NCBI GenBank assembly: GCA_009840625.1 | Contig: VXNJ01000001.1 | Coordinates: 720,183-784,182, forward strand | Direction of reading: 5' to 3' | DNA: 64,000 nt | DNA from: Chloroflexota bacterium | GTDB taxonomy: Bacteria > Chloroflexota > UBA11872 > VXNJ01 | Part shown: one piece after another, positions 8,225 through 17,495 of the stretch | How positions within the stretch are numbered: the first letter of the stretch is position 1 | Layout: the number at the start of each line of letters is the position of its first letter | Made by a program: the position numbers and the translations under genes | Notes under the pieces: generated by a model | Database searches by the model: none | Seen by the model: the letters and a program-made list of their open reading frames with translations, nothing else | What the model was told of the DNA's origin: nothing

Positions 8225-9196
8225 GTGAAGATTGGTGTTTTTGCGGTCCTCTTCTCGGACCAACCCCTGCCCGAAGTGGCCGGCTACCTGCGCGACGTCG
8301 GCTGCGGGGCGATCGAACTGGGCTGCGGCGGCTACCCCGGCAACGCCCATTGCAATTCGGCCGAACTCCTGGCCAGCGAGGAAAAATTCGCCGAGTTTTC
8401 GCAGGTGCTGAGCGACTCCGGCCTCGAGCTGTCGGCGCTTTCGATGCACGGCAATCCGATCCATCCGGATCCGGAATTTGCCCAAGAGCACCTCAGCGAC
8501 CAGCGCAACGCGATTCTGCTGGCCGAAAAACTCGGGCTCGACACCGTCATAACGTTCTCGGGGTGTCCCGGCGACGCACCGGGCGCCAAATATCCCAACT
8601 GGGTCACGTGCGCCTGGCCGCCCGACTACCCGGAGATCCTGCGCTACCAGTGGGAAGAGGTGCTGATCCCCTTCTGGAGAGAAGAGGCCGCGTTCGCGGC
8701 CGATCACGGAGTGACCAAGATCGCACTGGAAATGCACCCGGGATTCAGTGTCTACAACATCGACACCCTGCTGCAGCTGCGCGAGGCCGTCGGCGACGTG
8801 ATCGGGGCCAACTTCGACCCCTCGCATCTGTGGTGGCAGGGCATGGACATTCCCACCGCGATCCGCGCGGTCGGACGGGCCGGAGCGATGCACCACTTCC
8901 ATGCCAAGGACGTGAAGGTCGATCCCCAGAACGCCGACCGGACCGGCGTCCTGGACACCAAGTCGTACACCCGTGAGATCGATCGATCCTGGATATTCCG
9001 CTCCATCGGCTACGGACACGGGGTCGAAGATTGGAAGGCGATCGTCTCCGAACTGCGTTTGATCGGCTACGACGGCGCGCTTTCGATCGAGCATGAGGAC
9101 AGCCTCATGTCCCCCAAGGAAGGTCTGGAAAAGGGCATCGACGTTCTGCGCCAGGCGACCGTCTTCGAACCGGCCGGGGAGGCCTATTGGGCCTAA
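8225..9196 (+). CDS. Sugar phosphate isomerase/epimerase-like TIM barrel
   Basis: A 323-residue xylose-isomerase-like TIM barrel of the IolE/IolI type, starting at GTG behind AAGGAGC. The four expected metal ligands are visible: Glu in IALEMHPGFSVYN, Asp and His in NFDPSHLWWQGMD, His in HHFHAKDVKV, and Glu near the end in LSIEHEDS. Such enzymes isomerise or dehydrate keto-sugars and inosose. It follows the dehydrogenase at 6964 by 58 bp and precedes another TIM barrel, which suggests that it acts on the oxidised product. Confidence 0.85.
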   Translation: MKIGVFAVLFSDQPLPEVAGYLRDVGCGAIELGCGGYPGNAHCNSAELLASEEKFAEFSQVLSDSGLELSALSMHGNPIHPDPEFAQEHLSDQRNAILLAEKLGLDTVITFSGCPGDAPGAKYPNWVTCAWPPDYPEILRYQWEEVLIPFWREEAAFAADHGVTKIALEMHPGFSVYNIDTLLQLREAVGDVIGANFDPSHLWWQGMDIPTAIRAVGRAGAMHHFHAKDVKVDPQNADRTGVLDTKSYTREIDRSWIFRSIGYGHGVEDWKAIVSELRLIGYDGALSIEHEDSLMSPKEGLEKGIDVLRQATVFEPAGEAYWA

Positions 9197-9260
9197 CCGG
9201 CGGCGCCCGCCAGGACGCCATCATCCGCAACCGCAATATCTAGTCAGGAACCAAACGACA

Positions 9261-10112
9261 ATGGCAAACTTCCGTCTCTCCGTGCACCAGATCACCTGGG
9301 GACAGAACCTGGATCTGGCCCTAAAGGAAATCTCCGAATTCGGCTACCGCGGAACGGAGACTTTCGCGGGCGTAGTCGACGAGTTCGCCGGACGCGAGGA
9401 TGACCTGCGGGCCAAGTTTTCCGACGCCGGGGTCCGACTGACCGCGCTCTACGGCGGCGGCCGTTTCTGGGCCGCCGGCGAAGAGGAAGAAACGATCGCC
9501 TGGAACATGCGGATCGCCGAATTCCTGCAGTCGATGGGCGCCGACCGACTTGTGCTCGGTCCGGCCGCACCCCATCTCGAAGGCGGCACCAGCGACCAGC
9601 AGTTCCAAACCATGGCGGCGGTGGCCAACGAGATCGGCAAGCGCTGCCGGGAAATGGGCGTGACCGCCGGGATCCATCCGCACTGGAACACGCCGGTTCA
9701 GGACGAGTCCGAGATTCACCGGATCTTTGACCTGGTCGACACCGACAAGGTGAAGATGGTGCTTGATCCGGCCCACATCGCCAAAGCCGGATCCGACCCG
9801 GTCGCGATCTGCGAACGGTACGCGCCGATCATCTGCTACGTCCACATCAAGGACTATTCCCCGGAACTAGACACCCCGGAGGCCAATATCCGCGAGGAGG
9901 GTCTGGCTCCAACGCTGGCATTCTTCTCCGAACTCGGGGACGGAATAGTCGACACCCCCGGGTTCGTGCAGGTGCTGCGCGACTCCGATTACGACGGCTG
10001 GCTCACCATCGAACTCGACCGCTCGCAGACGACCGCGCGCCAGAGCCTGGCCAACAACACCCGCTATCTGCGCAAGGTACTCGGATTCGACATCGGCGGA
10101 GACAACCCGTAG
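9261..10112 (+). CDS. Second sugar phosphate isomerase/epimerase-like TIM barrel
   Basis: A 283-residue IolE-like TIM barrel, diverged from the 8225 protein. Ligand positions seen are GIHPHWNTPVQDESEI, VLDPAHIAKAG (Asp, His), CYVHIKDYSP (His) and WLTIELDRSQ (Glu). At the first ligand position the usual Glu after HPHxxTxV is Gln followed by Asp-Glu, so metal coordination may differ. The open frame runs upstream into the previous gene, but the ATG at 9261 behind CAGGAACC gives the normal family start. It is part of the 6964-11160 cluster. Confidence 0.82.
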   Translation: MANFRLSVHQITWGQNLDLALKEISEFGYRGTETFAGVVDEFAGREDDLRAKFSDAGVRLTALYGGGRFWAAGEEEETIAWNMRIAEFLQSMGADRLVLGPAAPHLEGGTSDQQFQTMAAVANEIGKRCREMGVTAGIHPHWNTPVQDESEIHRIFDLVDTDKVKMVLDPAHIAKAGSDPVAICERYAPIICYVHIKDYSPELDTPEANIREEGLAPTLAFFSELGDGIVDTPGFVQVLRDSDYDGWLTIELDRSQTTARQSLANNTRYLRKVLGFDIGGDNP

Positions 10113-10155
10113 GAACCAGATCGCTTACGGCTCTGAGAGCGTCGGGGGAGGCCAA

Positions 10156-11160
10156 ATGATCAACGTGGGCATCGTCGGCTGCGGTCGAATCATCGAAGAG
10201 GGGCACGCGCCGGCGTTCGCAAAACTGAGCGACCGCTTTCGCGTCGTCGCCGTCGCCGACCCATCCGCGGTCCGGCGCGATCTGATCGCCGACCGCTTCG
10301 GGGTTCCGGCCGAGCATCGCTTCAACGACTGGCAGGACCTGCTGGCGCTCGAGGCGGTCGAGTTGGTCGACATGGCCCTGCCGCACTTCCTGCACCTGTC
10401 CTCGCTGCAGGCTGCGGCTGCCGCCGGCAAGGCGATCCTGATGGAGAAGCCGATGGCGACCAGCATGGACGAGGCCGACTCGATCATGGCGGCGCTCGCT
10501 GATTCGGGCCGCCCGGCCTGCCTGATACACAACTACCTCTGGCGCCCGGAGATTCGGCTTGGCCTGGAGCTGATAAGGTCGGGGGCGATCGGAAGCCCGC
10601 ACCTGTTCCGGAGCGAGGGGTTCTCGCCGGGTCACTACCCCGGCGCGGCCGGATACGATCCTGACTGGCGAATAAAGTCCGCGCGCGGCGGGGGCGGAGC
10701 GATCATCGACAACGCCTATCACTACTGCTACATGTCCGAAGCCCTGCTGGGCTCACCGGTCGAATCGGTCTACGCCGGATTCGGCACGTTCGTGCACGAT
10801 ATCGACGTCGAGGATTTGGGCCTGATCCAACTGAGCCACGCCAACGGATCGTTTTCGCTGATAGTCCAGGGCTGGACTGGATCCGGGCAGGCCGCATCGG
10901 AGGTGCATGGCGCCGAGGGCGTGCTCAGCTTCCCGCGGTTCGGACAGGGGCGGCTGACACTCCAACGCGGAGGAGAGTCCGAAACGGTCGACATTGAGGG
11001 TGAGTTGAATTTCGGATTCGAGGGGATCTTCGCCGACTACGCCGCGGCCCTCGAAGACGGCGGACCGCCACCGGTTGAGTTCTCCGCCGGGTATCGCAAC
11101 CTGCAAATCGTCATGGCGGCCTACGAGTCCGGACGCACCCGCGAGGTGGTGCGACTCTAG
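10156..11160 (+). CDS. Second Gfo/Idh/MocA family oxidoreductase
   Basis: A 334-residue NAD(P)-dependent dehydrogenase with Rossmann start INVGIVGCGRIIEEGHAP, family lysine in ILMEKPMATS and active-site region GGGGAIIDNAYHYCYMSEALLG. It is shorter than the 6964 paralogue and of normal family length. Start is ATG behind GGGGGAGG. It closes the four-gene cluster and meets uvrC tail to tail with 5 bp between. Two dehydrogenases flanking two isomerases suggest an oxidise, rearrange and re-reduce scheme on a sugar; the order of steps is inference. Confidence 0.86.
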   Translation: MINVGIVGCGRIIEEGHAPAFAKLSDRFRVVAVADPSAVRRDLIADRFGVPAEHRFNDWQDLLALEAVELVDMALPHFLHLSSLQAAAAAGKAILMEKPMATSMDEADSIMAALADSGRPACLIHNYLWRPEIRLGLELIRSGAIGSPHLFRSEGFSPGHYPGAAGYDPDWRIKSARGGGGAIIDNAYHYCYMSEALLGSPVESVYAGFGTFVHDIDVEDLGLIQLSHANGSFSLIVQGWTGSGQAASEVHGAEGVLSFPRFGQGRLTLQRGGESETVDIEGELNFGFEGIFADYAAALEDGGPPPVEFSAGYRNLQIVMAAYESGRTREVVRL

Positions 11161-11165
11161 CCGGC

Positions 11166-13016
11166 CTATTCGGCCAGGGCCTGATGAATCGCGGTCGCGG
11201 TGGCCGAGCCAATCCCGGGAACCTCGGCGATTTGGGCGGCCGAGGCGGCCCGCAGCCGGGCCAGCGATCCGAAGTGGCGCATCAATTGCCGACGCCGCGC
11301 CGGCCCGACGCCCGGCACCCGGTCCAACTCGGAGCGGCGACTGCTGCGGCTGCGCAGGCTGACGTGATAGCCGACCGCGAATCGGTGCGCCTCGTCACGA
11401 ATCCGCTGCAGCAAGTAAAACCCTTCCGAAGTCGGCGGGAGCCGTATCGGGCGCGGGGAGTTGGTGCTGTAGAGCTCTTCCTCGCGTTTGGCCAGCGCCG
11501 CCAGCGGGACTGATATCGCCCGCTCGCCTTCGAGCCCCTTGAGCGCCGCCCGCAGTTGACCGCGGCCGCCGTCGACGATGACCAGGTCGGGAGACTTTGC
11601 AAATCCACCCGGTCCGTTCGATTGCTTTTCCAGTCGCGCGAATCGCCGTGCGACGACCTCGCGCATGGAGGCGAAATCGTCGTTCCCCCAGTCACCCTTG
11701 ATCCGAAACCGGCGGTATTGGCTCTTCTGCGGCATTCCATCCTCAAAGACAACCATCGCCCCGACCACGTGGGCTCCCTGCAGGTGGGAGATGTCAAAGC
11801 ACTCGATCCTGCGCGGGAGGCGCCGCAGTCCCAGTGCTTCGCCGATCTGGTCCAGCGCGCGCCGCAACCGGCGCCGCGAGCCCATCAGCGAGCGATGTTC
11901 AATCGCGAGCGCTTCGCGGGCGTTGTTGGTCGCCATCTCGAGCAGCCGGCGGCGCGGCCCCCGCTGCGGGACCCGGACCACCACCTTGCGGCCCAGGCGC
12001 GCGCTTAACGATGCGGCCACCAACTCGGGCTCGGCGATGTCGGTCGCCAGCAGGACCACCGCCGGCAGGTCGACCGCACGGGCGTAGTACTCGCGAACGA
12101 ACTCGCCCGCCAGTTCGGCCTCGGTCTCCTGGCCCTGCAGGGCAAACGGGAACTCGTTGTGGCCCACGATGCGACCGGTACGCACGTTCAGCACGTAGCC
12201 GGCGCCCTGCCGGCCCTCGCGGGCGACCCCGATCGCGTCGATGTCACCGGCGCGGTCGTCGACCGCCTGCTGGCCGGCCATCACCTTGGAAATCGCCGCC
12301 AGGCGGTCCCGCGCCAGGGCGGCCGTCTCATAGGCCTGCTTTTCGGCGGCCCGCTTCATCTCCCTTTCGAGGTCGGCAACGATCGGGGCGCTGCGACCCC
12401 GCAAGAAATCGATCGTGGAATCGATCACACGCCGGTATTCGTCTGCTTCGACCGCCCTGATGCAGGGGCCGTTGCACAGGTCGATGTGGTACTTGAGGCA
12501 GGGCCGATCCCATTCGCGGTCCATGTCCAGGGCGCACGTCCGGAATGGAAAAAGCTTGTTCAGGAGCTTCAGCGTACGGCGCAGCGATTTGGCGTTGGCG
12601 TAGGGGCCGAAGTAGCGGGTGCCGTCGTCGAGGACGCGGCGCGTGGTGTAAACGCGGGGGTACGTTTCGTCGACCGAGATCTTGATGTAGAGGAACGACT
12701 TGTCGTCGCGCAGGCGGATGTTGAAGCGCGGTTTGTAGCGCTTGATCATGTTGTTCTCAAGCAGCAGCGCTTCGGCCTCGCCGTTGGCCACGATCACCTC
12801 GACGGCGCGGATCCGCTCGACCAGGGCCCGGTTCTTGGCCGTGAATTCGGGGTGCGACCCGAAATACGATCGCACCCGGGCGCGCAACGAGGCCGCTTTG
12901 CCGACGTAGATTACCTCGCCCGCCTGGTCGCGGAATAGATAGACCCCGGGTTTGGCGGGCAATGCGGCGATCCGTGCGGGATCGATCGCGGCGTCAATTG
13001 CTACCGGTTTTGCCAT
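11166..13016 (-). CDS. uvrC: Excinuclease ABC subunit C
   Basis: A 616-residue full-length UvrC. Domains in order are the GIY-YIG nuclease (GVYLFRDQAGEVIYVGKAAS, residues about 24-45), a cysteine-containing linker, a UVR domain for UvrB contact (about 200-240), the RNase H-like second nuclease (RIECFDISHLQGAHVVGAMV and VIVDGGRGQL), and C-terminal helix-hairpin-helix repeats (VPGVGPARRRQLMRHFGSL, VPGIGSATATAI). It makes both incisions in nucleotide excision repair. It is divergent from the ABC exporter at 13165 with about 150 bp between. Confidence 0.97.
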   Translation of the reverse strand: MAKPVAIDAAIDPARIAALPAKPGVYLFRDQAGEVIYVGKAASLRARVRSYFGSHPEFTAKNRALVERIRAVEVIVANGEAEALLLENNMIKRYKPRFNIRLRDDKSFLYIKISVDETYPRVYTTRRVLDDGTRYFGPYANAKSLRRTLKLLNKLFPFRTCALDMDREWDRPCLKYHIDLCNGPCIRAVEADEYRRVIDSTIDFLRGRSAPIVADLEREMKRAAEKQAYETAALARDRLAAISKVMAGQQAVDDRAGDIDAIGVAREGRQGAGYVLNVRTGRIVGHNEFPFALQGQETEAELAGEFVREYYARAVDLPAVVLLATDIAEPELVAASLSARLGRKVVVRVPQRGPRRRLLEMATNNAREALAIEHRSLMGSRRRLRRALDQIGEALGLRRLPRRIECFDISHLQGAHVVGAMVVFEDGMPQKSQYRRFRIKGDWGNDDFASMREVVARRFARLEKQSNGPGGFAKSPDLVIVDGGRGQLRAALKGLEGERAISVPLAALAKREEELYSTNSPRPIRLPPTSEGFYLLQRIRDEAHRFAVGYHVSLRSRSSRRSELDRVPGVGPARRRQLMRHFGSLARLRAASAAQIAEVPGIGSATATAIHQALAE

Positions 13017-13164
13017 GAGCCAAATTTAATTGGACGGGCCGCCGGGCGTCGGCCGCCAGCCTGCCACCGGATAATCGTTTTACTGCAAATCGGCCAGCCG
13101 CCATGCCGCCGCGCCCGGAGCCAGCAACGCCCTGAAATCAATCTCGAGACTCTTCGGTCTTGCC

Positions 13165-14871
13165 ATGCGCCACCGCTCGGTCTGGGCATTCGCGGGGCTT
13201 GGATTGATCCTTACGATCGTTGCCGAAGGTTTGGCCCCGCGGGCAATCGCCCGGGCCATCGACGACGGCATCGCCGCCGGCGACACCGCCACCCTGGCCG
13301 GATTCGCGGTCTTGGCGGCCGGACTCTGGCTGATGCGGGGGCTGTTCGGGGCAGCTTTCGGCTTCTGCAATCACTACGGAGCCCAGCTGGTCGGGCGCGA
13401 CCTGCGAAATCTGTACTTTGCGGCATTGAACCGGATGTCGTTCACCTATTTCGACCGCAACAACTCCGGCGACCTGATAACCCGCGGAATTTCCGACGTC
13501 CAATCGGCGAGCCACGGCGGAACGATGAGTTTCTTGCTGCTGACCGAAGCGGTCGGCAAATACGCGTTTTTCGCCACCCTGATGCTGACAACCAACTTCA
13601 AGCTCGCGCTGGCGACCATGGCAATGGTCCCGATCATGGTTTTCTGGACGCTCTATTTCGGCCGGATATTTCGGACCCAGTGGCGCGCGGTAATGCGGCA
13701 ACGTTCGGTCCTGACCGACGTGCTCACCGAGGTCCTCAACGGCATCCGGGTTGTGAAGGCTTTTGCCCAGGAGGACCGCGAGACCCAACGCTTCGAGGAC
13801 GAGGTCCATGAAATGGTGCGAGCTATCCTGCGCGCCATCCGCAGCTTTTCGATCTTCCTTCCGGCGCTGTTTTTCATGTCCTCGATCGGCACCGTGGTCC
13901 TGATCTGGTACGGGTTTTCGCTGGTCTCGGCCGGCGAGGCGCTCATCGGCGACGTGGTCTCATTCAACATCTACATGGGTGCGCTGATCCAGCCGACGCG
14001 CATGATGGGTGCTTTCGTGCAGCGGCTCATCAACGGGATCGTCGCAACCGACCGGGTATTCGAAATCATCGATTACAGTCCCCCGGAACCGGACGAGCTG
14101 CCGCCCCCGGAGCGCGTCCCCCACGGACTGGAGGTGGTTTTCGACGACGTCTGGTTCCGCTACAGCAGCGGCGCCGACTGGATCCTGCGTGGGGTTTCCT
14201 TCGTCGCGCCGGTCGGGTCAACCGTCGGGATCATCGGTCCGACCGGATCCGGCAAGACGTCCCTGCTAAACCTGCTGCTCCGACACTACCGGCCAGACCG
14301 CGGCCGTATCCTGATCGGCGGCCGTCCGCTTGACGAATTCGACGCCAAGGAGCTGCGCTGGCAGATTTCGGCAGTCCCCCAGGACCCATACCTTTTCACG
14401 AACACGGTGTCCAAAAACGTCAGTTTCGCCAGGCCCGACTCGGACATCCGGCGGATCGAGGCCGCCGCCGACAGCGCGCAGGTCGGGCGCTTTATCAACA
14501 CCCTGCCCGATCGTTACGAGACGGTGGTCGGCGAACGCGGGGTCGGGTTGTCCGGCGGGCAGCGCCAGCGCGTGACCATTGCCCGGGCGCTGGTGATGGA
14601 CGCCCCGATCCTGGTCATGGATGATTCGACCTCATCGGTCGATACCGAGACCGAGCGTCTCATCCAGCTGAGCATCGACCGGCAGCTCGCCGGTCGCACC
14701 GCTTTGCTGGTATCGCAGCGGGTCTCCTCGGTCAGCGCCGCCGACCAGATCCTGGTGCTCGAAAACGGCCAGATCACCGCCCGCGGCACCCACCGCGAGC
14801 TATTGGAAGACGGGGGGCTGTATGCCGAAATCTACCGCCTGCAATCTCCGCCGGCCGAGGTTTCCACGTGA
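13165..14871 (+). CDS. ABC exporter half, degenerate ATP site subunit
   Basis: A 568-residue fused permease-ATPase. The transmembrane part covers about residues 1-300 and the ATPase follows with Walker A GPTGSGKTS at 358, signature LSGGQRQ at 462, and Walker B ending ILVMDDSTSSVD. Position 487, where the catalytic glutamate belongs, is Asp, and the switch His is Gln518 (LLVSQRVSSV). This is the pattern of the degenerate partner in heterodimeric exporters such as TM287/288. Its stop overlaps the next gene by 4 bp. The first transmembrane helix begins unusually close to the ATG; coding-like sequence continues upstream in frame to 13075 but without an ATG, GTG or TTG. Confidence 0.92.
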   Translation: MRHRSVWAFAGLGLILTIVAEGLAPRAIARAIDDGIAAGDTATLAGFAVLAAGLWLMRGLFGAAFGFCNHYGAQLVGRDLRNLYFAALNRMSFTYFDRNNSGDLITRGISDVQSASHGGTMSFLLLTEAVGKYAFFATLMLTTNFKLALATMAMVPIMVFWTLYFGRIFRTQWRAVMRQRSVLTDVLTEVLNGIRVVKAFAQEDRETQRFEDEVHEMVRAILRAIRSFSIFLPALFFMSSIGTVVLIWYGFSLVSAGEALIGDVVSFNIYMGALIQPTRMMGAFVQRLINGIVATDRVFEIIDYSPPEPDELPPPERVPHGLEVVFDDVWFRYSSGADWILRGVSFVAPVGSTVGIIGPTGSGKTSLLNLLLRHYRPDRGRILIGGRPLDEFDAKELRWQISAVPQDPYLFTNTVSKNVSFARPDSDIRRIEAAADSAQVGRFINTLPDRYETVVGERGVGLSGGQRQRVTIARALVMDAPILVMDDSTSSVDTETERLIQLSIDRQLAGRTALLVSQRVSSVSAADQILVLENGQITARGTHRELLEDGGLYAEIYRLQSPPAEVST

Positions 14872-16679
14872 TCCACTACCGCCACGACATCGAGCGCGCC
14901 AGGGCGCCGTTCAACCTCGGCCTCTTCCGGCGCATGTTCGCCTACACGATGGCCCGCCCCCGGCGCGTTGCCTACGCCGGCGCCCTCGCGCTGGTGATAA
15001 CCGTCGCCAGCATGATCCAGCCGATAGTCGTCGGCGTCGCGATCGACCAGGGCATCGCCGCTGGCGACGTCACCCTGCTGGCCGCGATGTCGATCACCTA
15101 CCTCGTGCTCTCGCTGACCGCGTCCGGCGCCGCCGGAACGATGGTGTGGGTAACCGGCAACATCGGTCAGGGCATGATGTTCGACATCCGGATGGAGCTG
15201 TTCCGCAAGATCCAGCGGCTCAATTTGGGGTTTTTCGACCGCACCAATTCCGGGTCGATTCTGTCGCGGTTTCTGGGCGACGTATATACCCTCAACGAGG
15301 TGATGACCGAGGGCCTGGTCTGGACAGTAGTCGACCTGGTCATGATCGTTGGAATCTTCATCATCATGCTCACGCTTTCCTGGCAGCTGGCGCTGATCTC
15401 GTTCGCGGTCATGCCCCTCCTGGCCCTGTTCGCCGGAATATTCCGGGTTCACGCGGCGCGGGCCTACCGCTGGGTGCGGGCGCTGCTCTCGGAAACCAAC
15501 GCCAACCTGTCCGAGAGCATCCTCGGCATCCGCACCACCCAGACTTTCACCCGCGAGCGCGAGAACGAACGACTGTTCAACGAGGTGACCCAGCGGACGC
15601 TTAACGCCCACCGCCGCGCCCGGCTCATCGGCGTTTCGATCATCCCGGTCACCGACCTGCTGGCGGCGGTCGCGATCGCCGCGGTACTGCTTTACGGAGG
15701 ATCGCTGGTGCTGGGCGACGCCGGATTGCAGCTGGGCGTGGTTGTCACCTTCCTCCTCTACGTGCAGCGCCTCTTCGGGCCCATCCAGGAAATCGGCGTC
15801 CGCTACGACCTATTGCAGTCGGCCATGGCCTCGGCAGAGCGCATTTTCGGAATCATCGAGACCCCGGAGCAGGTCCAGGACGACCCGGCGGCCGGATCCA
15901 TGCCTCCCATCGAGGGCCGAATCGAATTCGACCACGTCGAATTCGAATACCTGCCCGATCAACCGGTGTTGCGCGACGTGTCGTTCGCGATCGAACCGGG
16001 CCAGACCTACGCCCTGGTCGGAGCGACCGGGGCCGGCAAAACCACCATCATCAACCTGCTCTACAGGTTCTACGACATCAATGCCGGATCGGTGTTGGTC
16101 GACGGCCATGACGTCCGCTCAGTGACCCAAAAATCGCTGCGCTCCCAGATGGGACTGGTCTTGCAGGACCCGTTCCTGTTCCAGGGCAGCATCCACCAGA
16201 ACATCGCCTACGGGCGGCCGGATGCCAGCCGCGCCGAAGTCGAGGCGGTGGCCCAGGCGGTCAACCTGCACGAATCGATAGTCGGCATGGACTACGGCTA
16301 CGACACGTTCGTAAGCGAACGCGGTCTGCAGCTATCGGTCGGGCAGCGCCAATTGCTCTCGTTCGCCCGGGCGCTGCTCATCGACCCCAAGATCCTGGTC
16401 CTGGACGAGGCCACCTCCTCGGTCGACACCAGAACCGAGGCGTTGGTTCAATCCGCGCTCGCCAAGCTGCTGGAGGGCCGGACCTCGATCGTGATCGCGC
16501 ATCGCCTCTCAACGATCCAGAAGGCAGATCAGATCCTGGTCATCGACGCCGGCCGGATCATCGAGCGCGGCACCCATGACGAATTGCTGGCCCTGGGCGG
16601 CCACTACCGCCAGATGTACGAGATCGGGTTCGACATTTCAGACGCCGACATGACCGAAGCGCTGGCCCGCACCAGCTGA
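14868..16679 (+). CDS. ABC exporter half, canonical ATP site subunit
   Basis: A 603-residue partner of the 13165 protein. Transmembrane segments fill about residues 20-320. The ATPase has Walker A GATGAGKTT at 385, Walker B ILVLDEATSSVD with Glu514, and the switch His545 (IVIAHRLSTI). Its signature is LSVGQRQ at 489, a departure from LSGGQ. In a heterodimer this altered signature would face the Asp/Gln site of the partner, so both defects fall in the same ATP site, as expected for a true heterodimer. GTG start overlapping the upstream TGA. Substrate unknown; multidrug or lipid export is typical. Confidence 0.93.
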   Translation: MIHYRHDIERARAPFNLGLFRRMFAYTMARPRRVAYAGALALVITVASMIQPIVVGVAIDQGIAAGDVTLLAAMSITYLVLSLTASGAAGTMVWVTGNIGQGMMFDIRMELFRKIQRLNLGFFDRTNSGSILSRFLGDVYTLNEVMTEGLVWTVVDLVMIVGIFIIMLTLSWQLALISFAVMPLLALFAGIFRVHAARAYRWVRALLSETNANLSESILGIRTTQTFTRERENERLFNEVTQRTLNAHRRARLIGVSIIPVTDLLAAVAIAAVLLYGGSLVLGDAGLQLGVVVTFLLYVQRLFGPIQEIGVRYDLLQSAMASAERIFGIIETPEQVQDDPAAGSMPPIEGRIEFDHVEFEYLPDQPVLRDVSFAIEPGQTYALVGATGAGKTTIINLLYRFYDINAGSVLVDGHDVRSVTQKSLRSQMGLVLQDPFLFQGSIHQNIAYGRPDASRAEVEAVAQAVNLHESIVGMDYGYDTFVSERGLQLSVGQRQLLSFARALLIDPKILVLDEATSSVDTRTEALVQSALAKLLEGRTSIVIAHRLSTIQKADQILVIDAGRIIERGTHDELLALGGHYRQMYEIGFDISDADMTEALARTS

Positions 16680-16693
16680 ATTCGCGGCGGGCC

Positions 16694-17482
16694 CTAGGTC
16701 CGCAGGTCCGCCCAGAGAACCGGATCGCCCAACGGTTTGTCAGACATCTTGGCCGCCGGCTCCACGGTGAGCACCAGATCGTGATAGCTGGTAATCGGCG
16801 CAGCCGTATGCAGGGCGACAACCGCTCGCCCGGACGTCGAAGCCGGACAGGATCCGCCGAATGCACGCCCCTCGCCCCGTCCGTCGCCCAGCCAAACCCT
16901 GAAGGAATGGCCGTGTGCGGCAACCCCGTCCAGCCCGGAGACGAACAGCATCCCTTGGCGCGGATTGGCGGTAAACACCAGACAGCCGGTTGCGGTTGCG
17001 GCCGGACCCTGGCCGTGCAGGAGGATTCCCACGCCTTCGGAACTGGCCAGGGCAGAGCATTCCTGCTCCAGCGCTTCCCAGCTTCCGACCACCGAACTCA
17101 CCTGGTTTTCCAGGGTGTCTATCTCGGAATTGAAGACGTTCGACGTCGTGAAGACCGCCAGCAGCACCGACGCGGTCACCGCCGACGTGGTGGCCAGCGC
17201 CGGAAACCAGCGCAAATTGGCCAGACGGTTCCACCAGGCTTCAGCCTGGCAGCCACAGGTCGCCAGCACCCGGCGGCGAACCGCCGGATTGGGATCGGAA
17301 GGGGCGAGCGTGAAGCTGAGCAGGCTGGCGGTCTCTTCCAGTTCGCTGAGTTGCCGCGCGATTTCGGGCCGGGCGTCGAGGACCTGCTCCAGGTGCCGTT
17401 CGTCCTCCGGCTCGATGCAGCCGAGCGCGCGGGCGGCCAACAACTCCTCGATCCGTTGCATTTCACGGTCGCCGGCGTTCAT
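16694..17482 (-). CDS. RskA-like anti-sigma factor
   Basis: A 262-residue single-pass membrane protein. The N-terminal cytosolic part (about 1-95) resembles anti-sigma RskA/zinc-finger-type helices (LLAARALGCIEPEDERHLEQ), residues about 100-122 form the membrane helix (ATTSAVTASVLLAVF), and the outside domain (about 140-262) matches the RskA C-terminal fold with GMLFVSGLDG and FRVWLGDGR. It lies 13 bp behind the sigma factor gene in the same direction, the normal arrangement for a sigma/anti-sigma pair. The release signal is unknown. The external part has two cysteines that could form a disulfide. Confidence 0.85.
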   Translation of the reverse strand: MNAGDREMQRIEELLAARALGCIEPEDERHLEQVLDARPEIARQLSELEETASLLSFTLAPSDPNPAVRRRVLATCGCQAEAWWNRLANLRWFPALATTSAVTASVLLAVFTTSNVFNSEIDTLENQVSSVVGSWEALEQECSALASSEGVGILLHGQGPAATATGCLVFTANPRQGMLFVSGLDGVAAHGHSFRVWLGDGRGEGRAFGGSCPASTSGRAVVALHTAAPITSYHDLVLTVEPAAKMSDKPLGDPVLWADLRT

Positions 17483-17495
17483 CGCTGCACCGGAC

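Noticed and set aside
7919-9094. 391-codon minus-strand frame opposite the Gfo/Idh and TIM-barrel genes
   Set aside because: It is antisense to clear enzymes with intact active sites and has an arginine-rich end typical of shadow frames.
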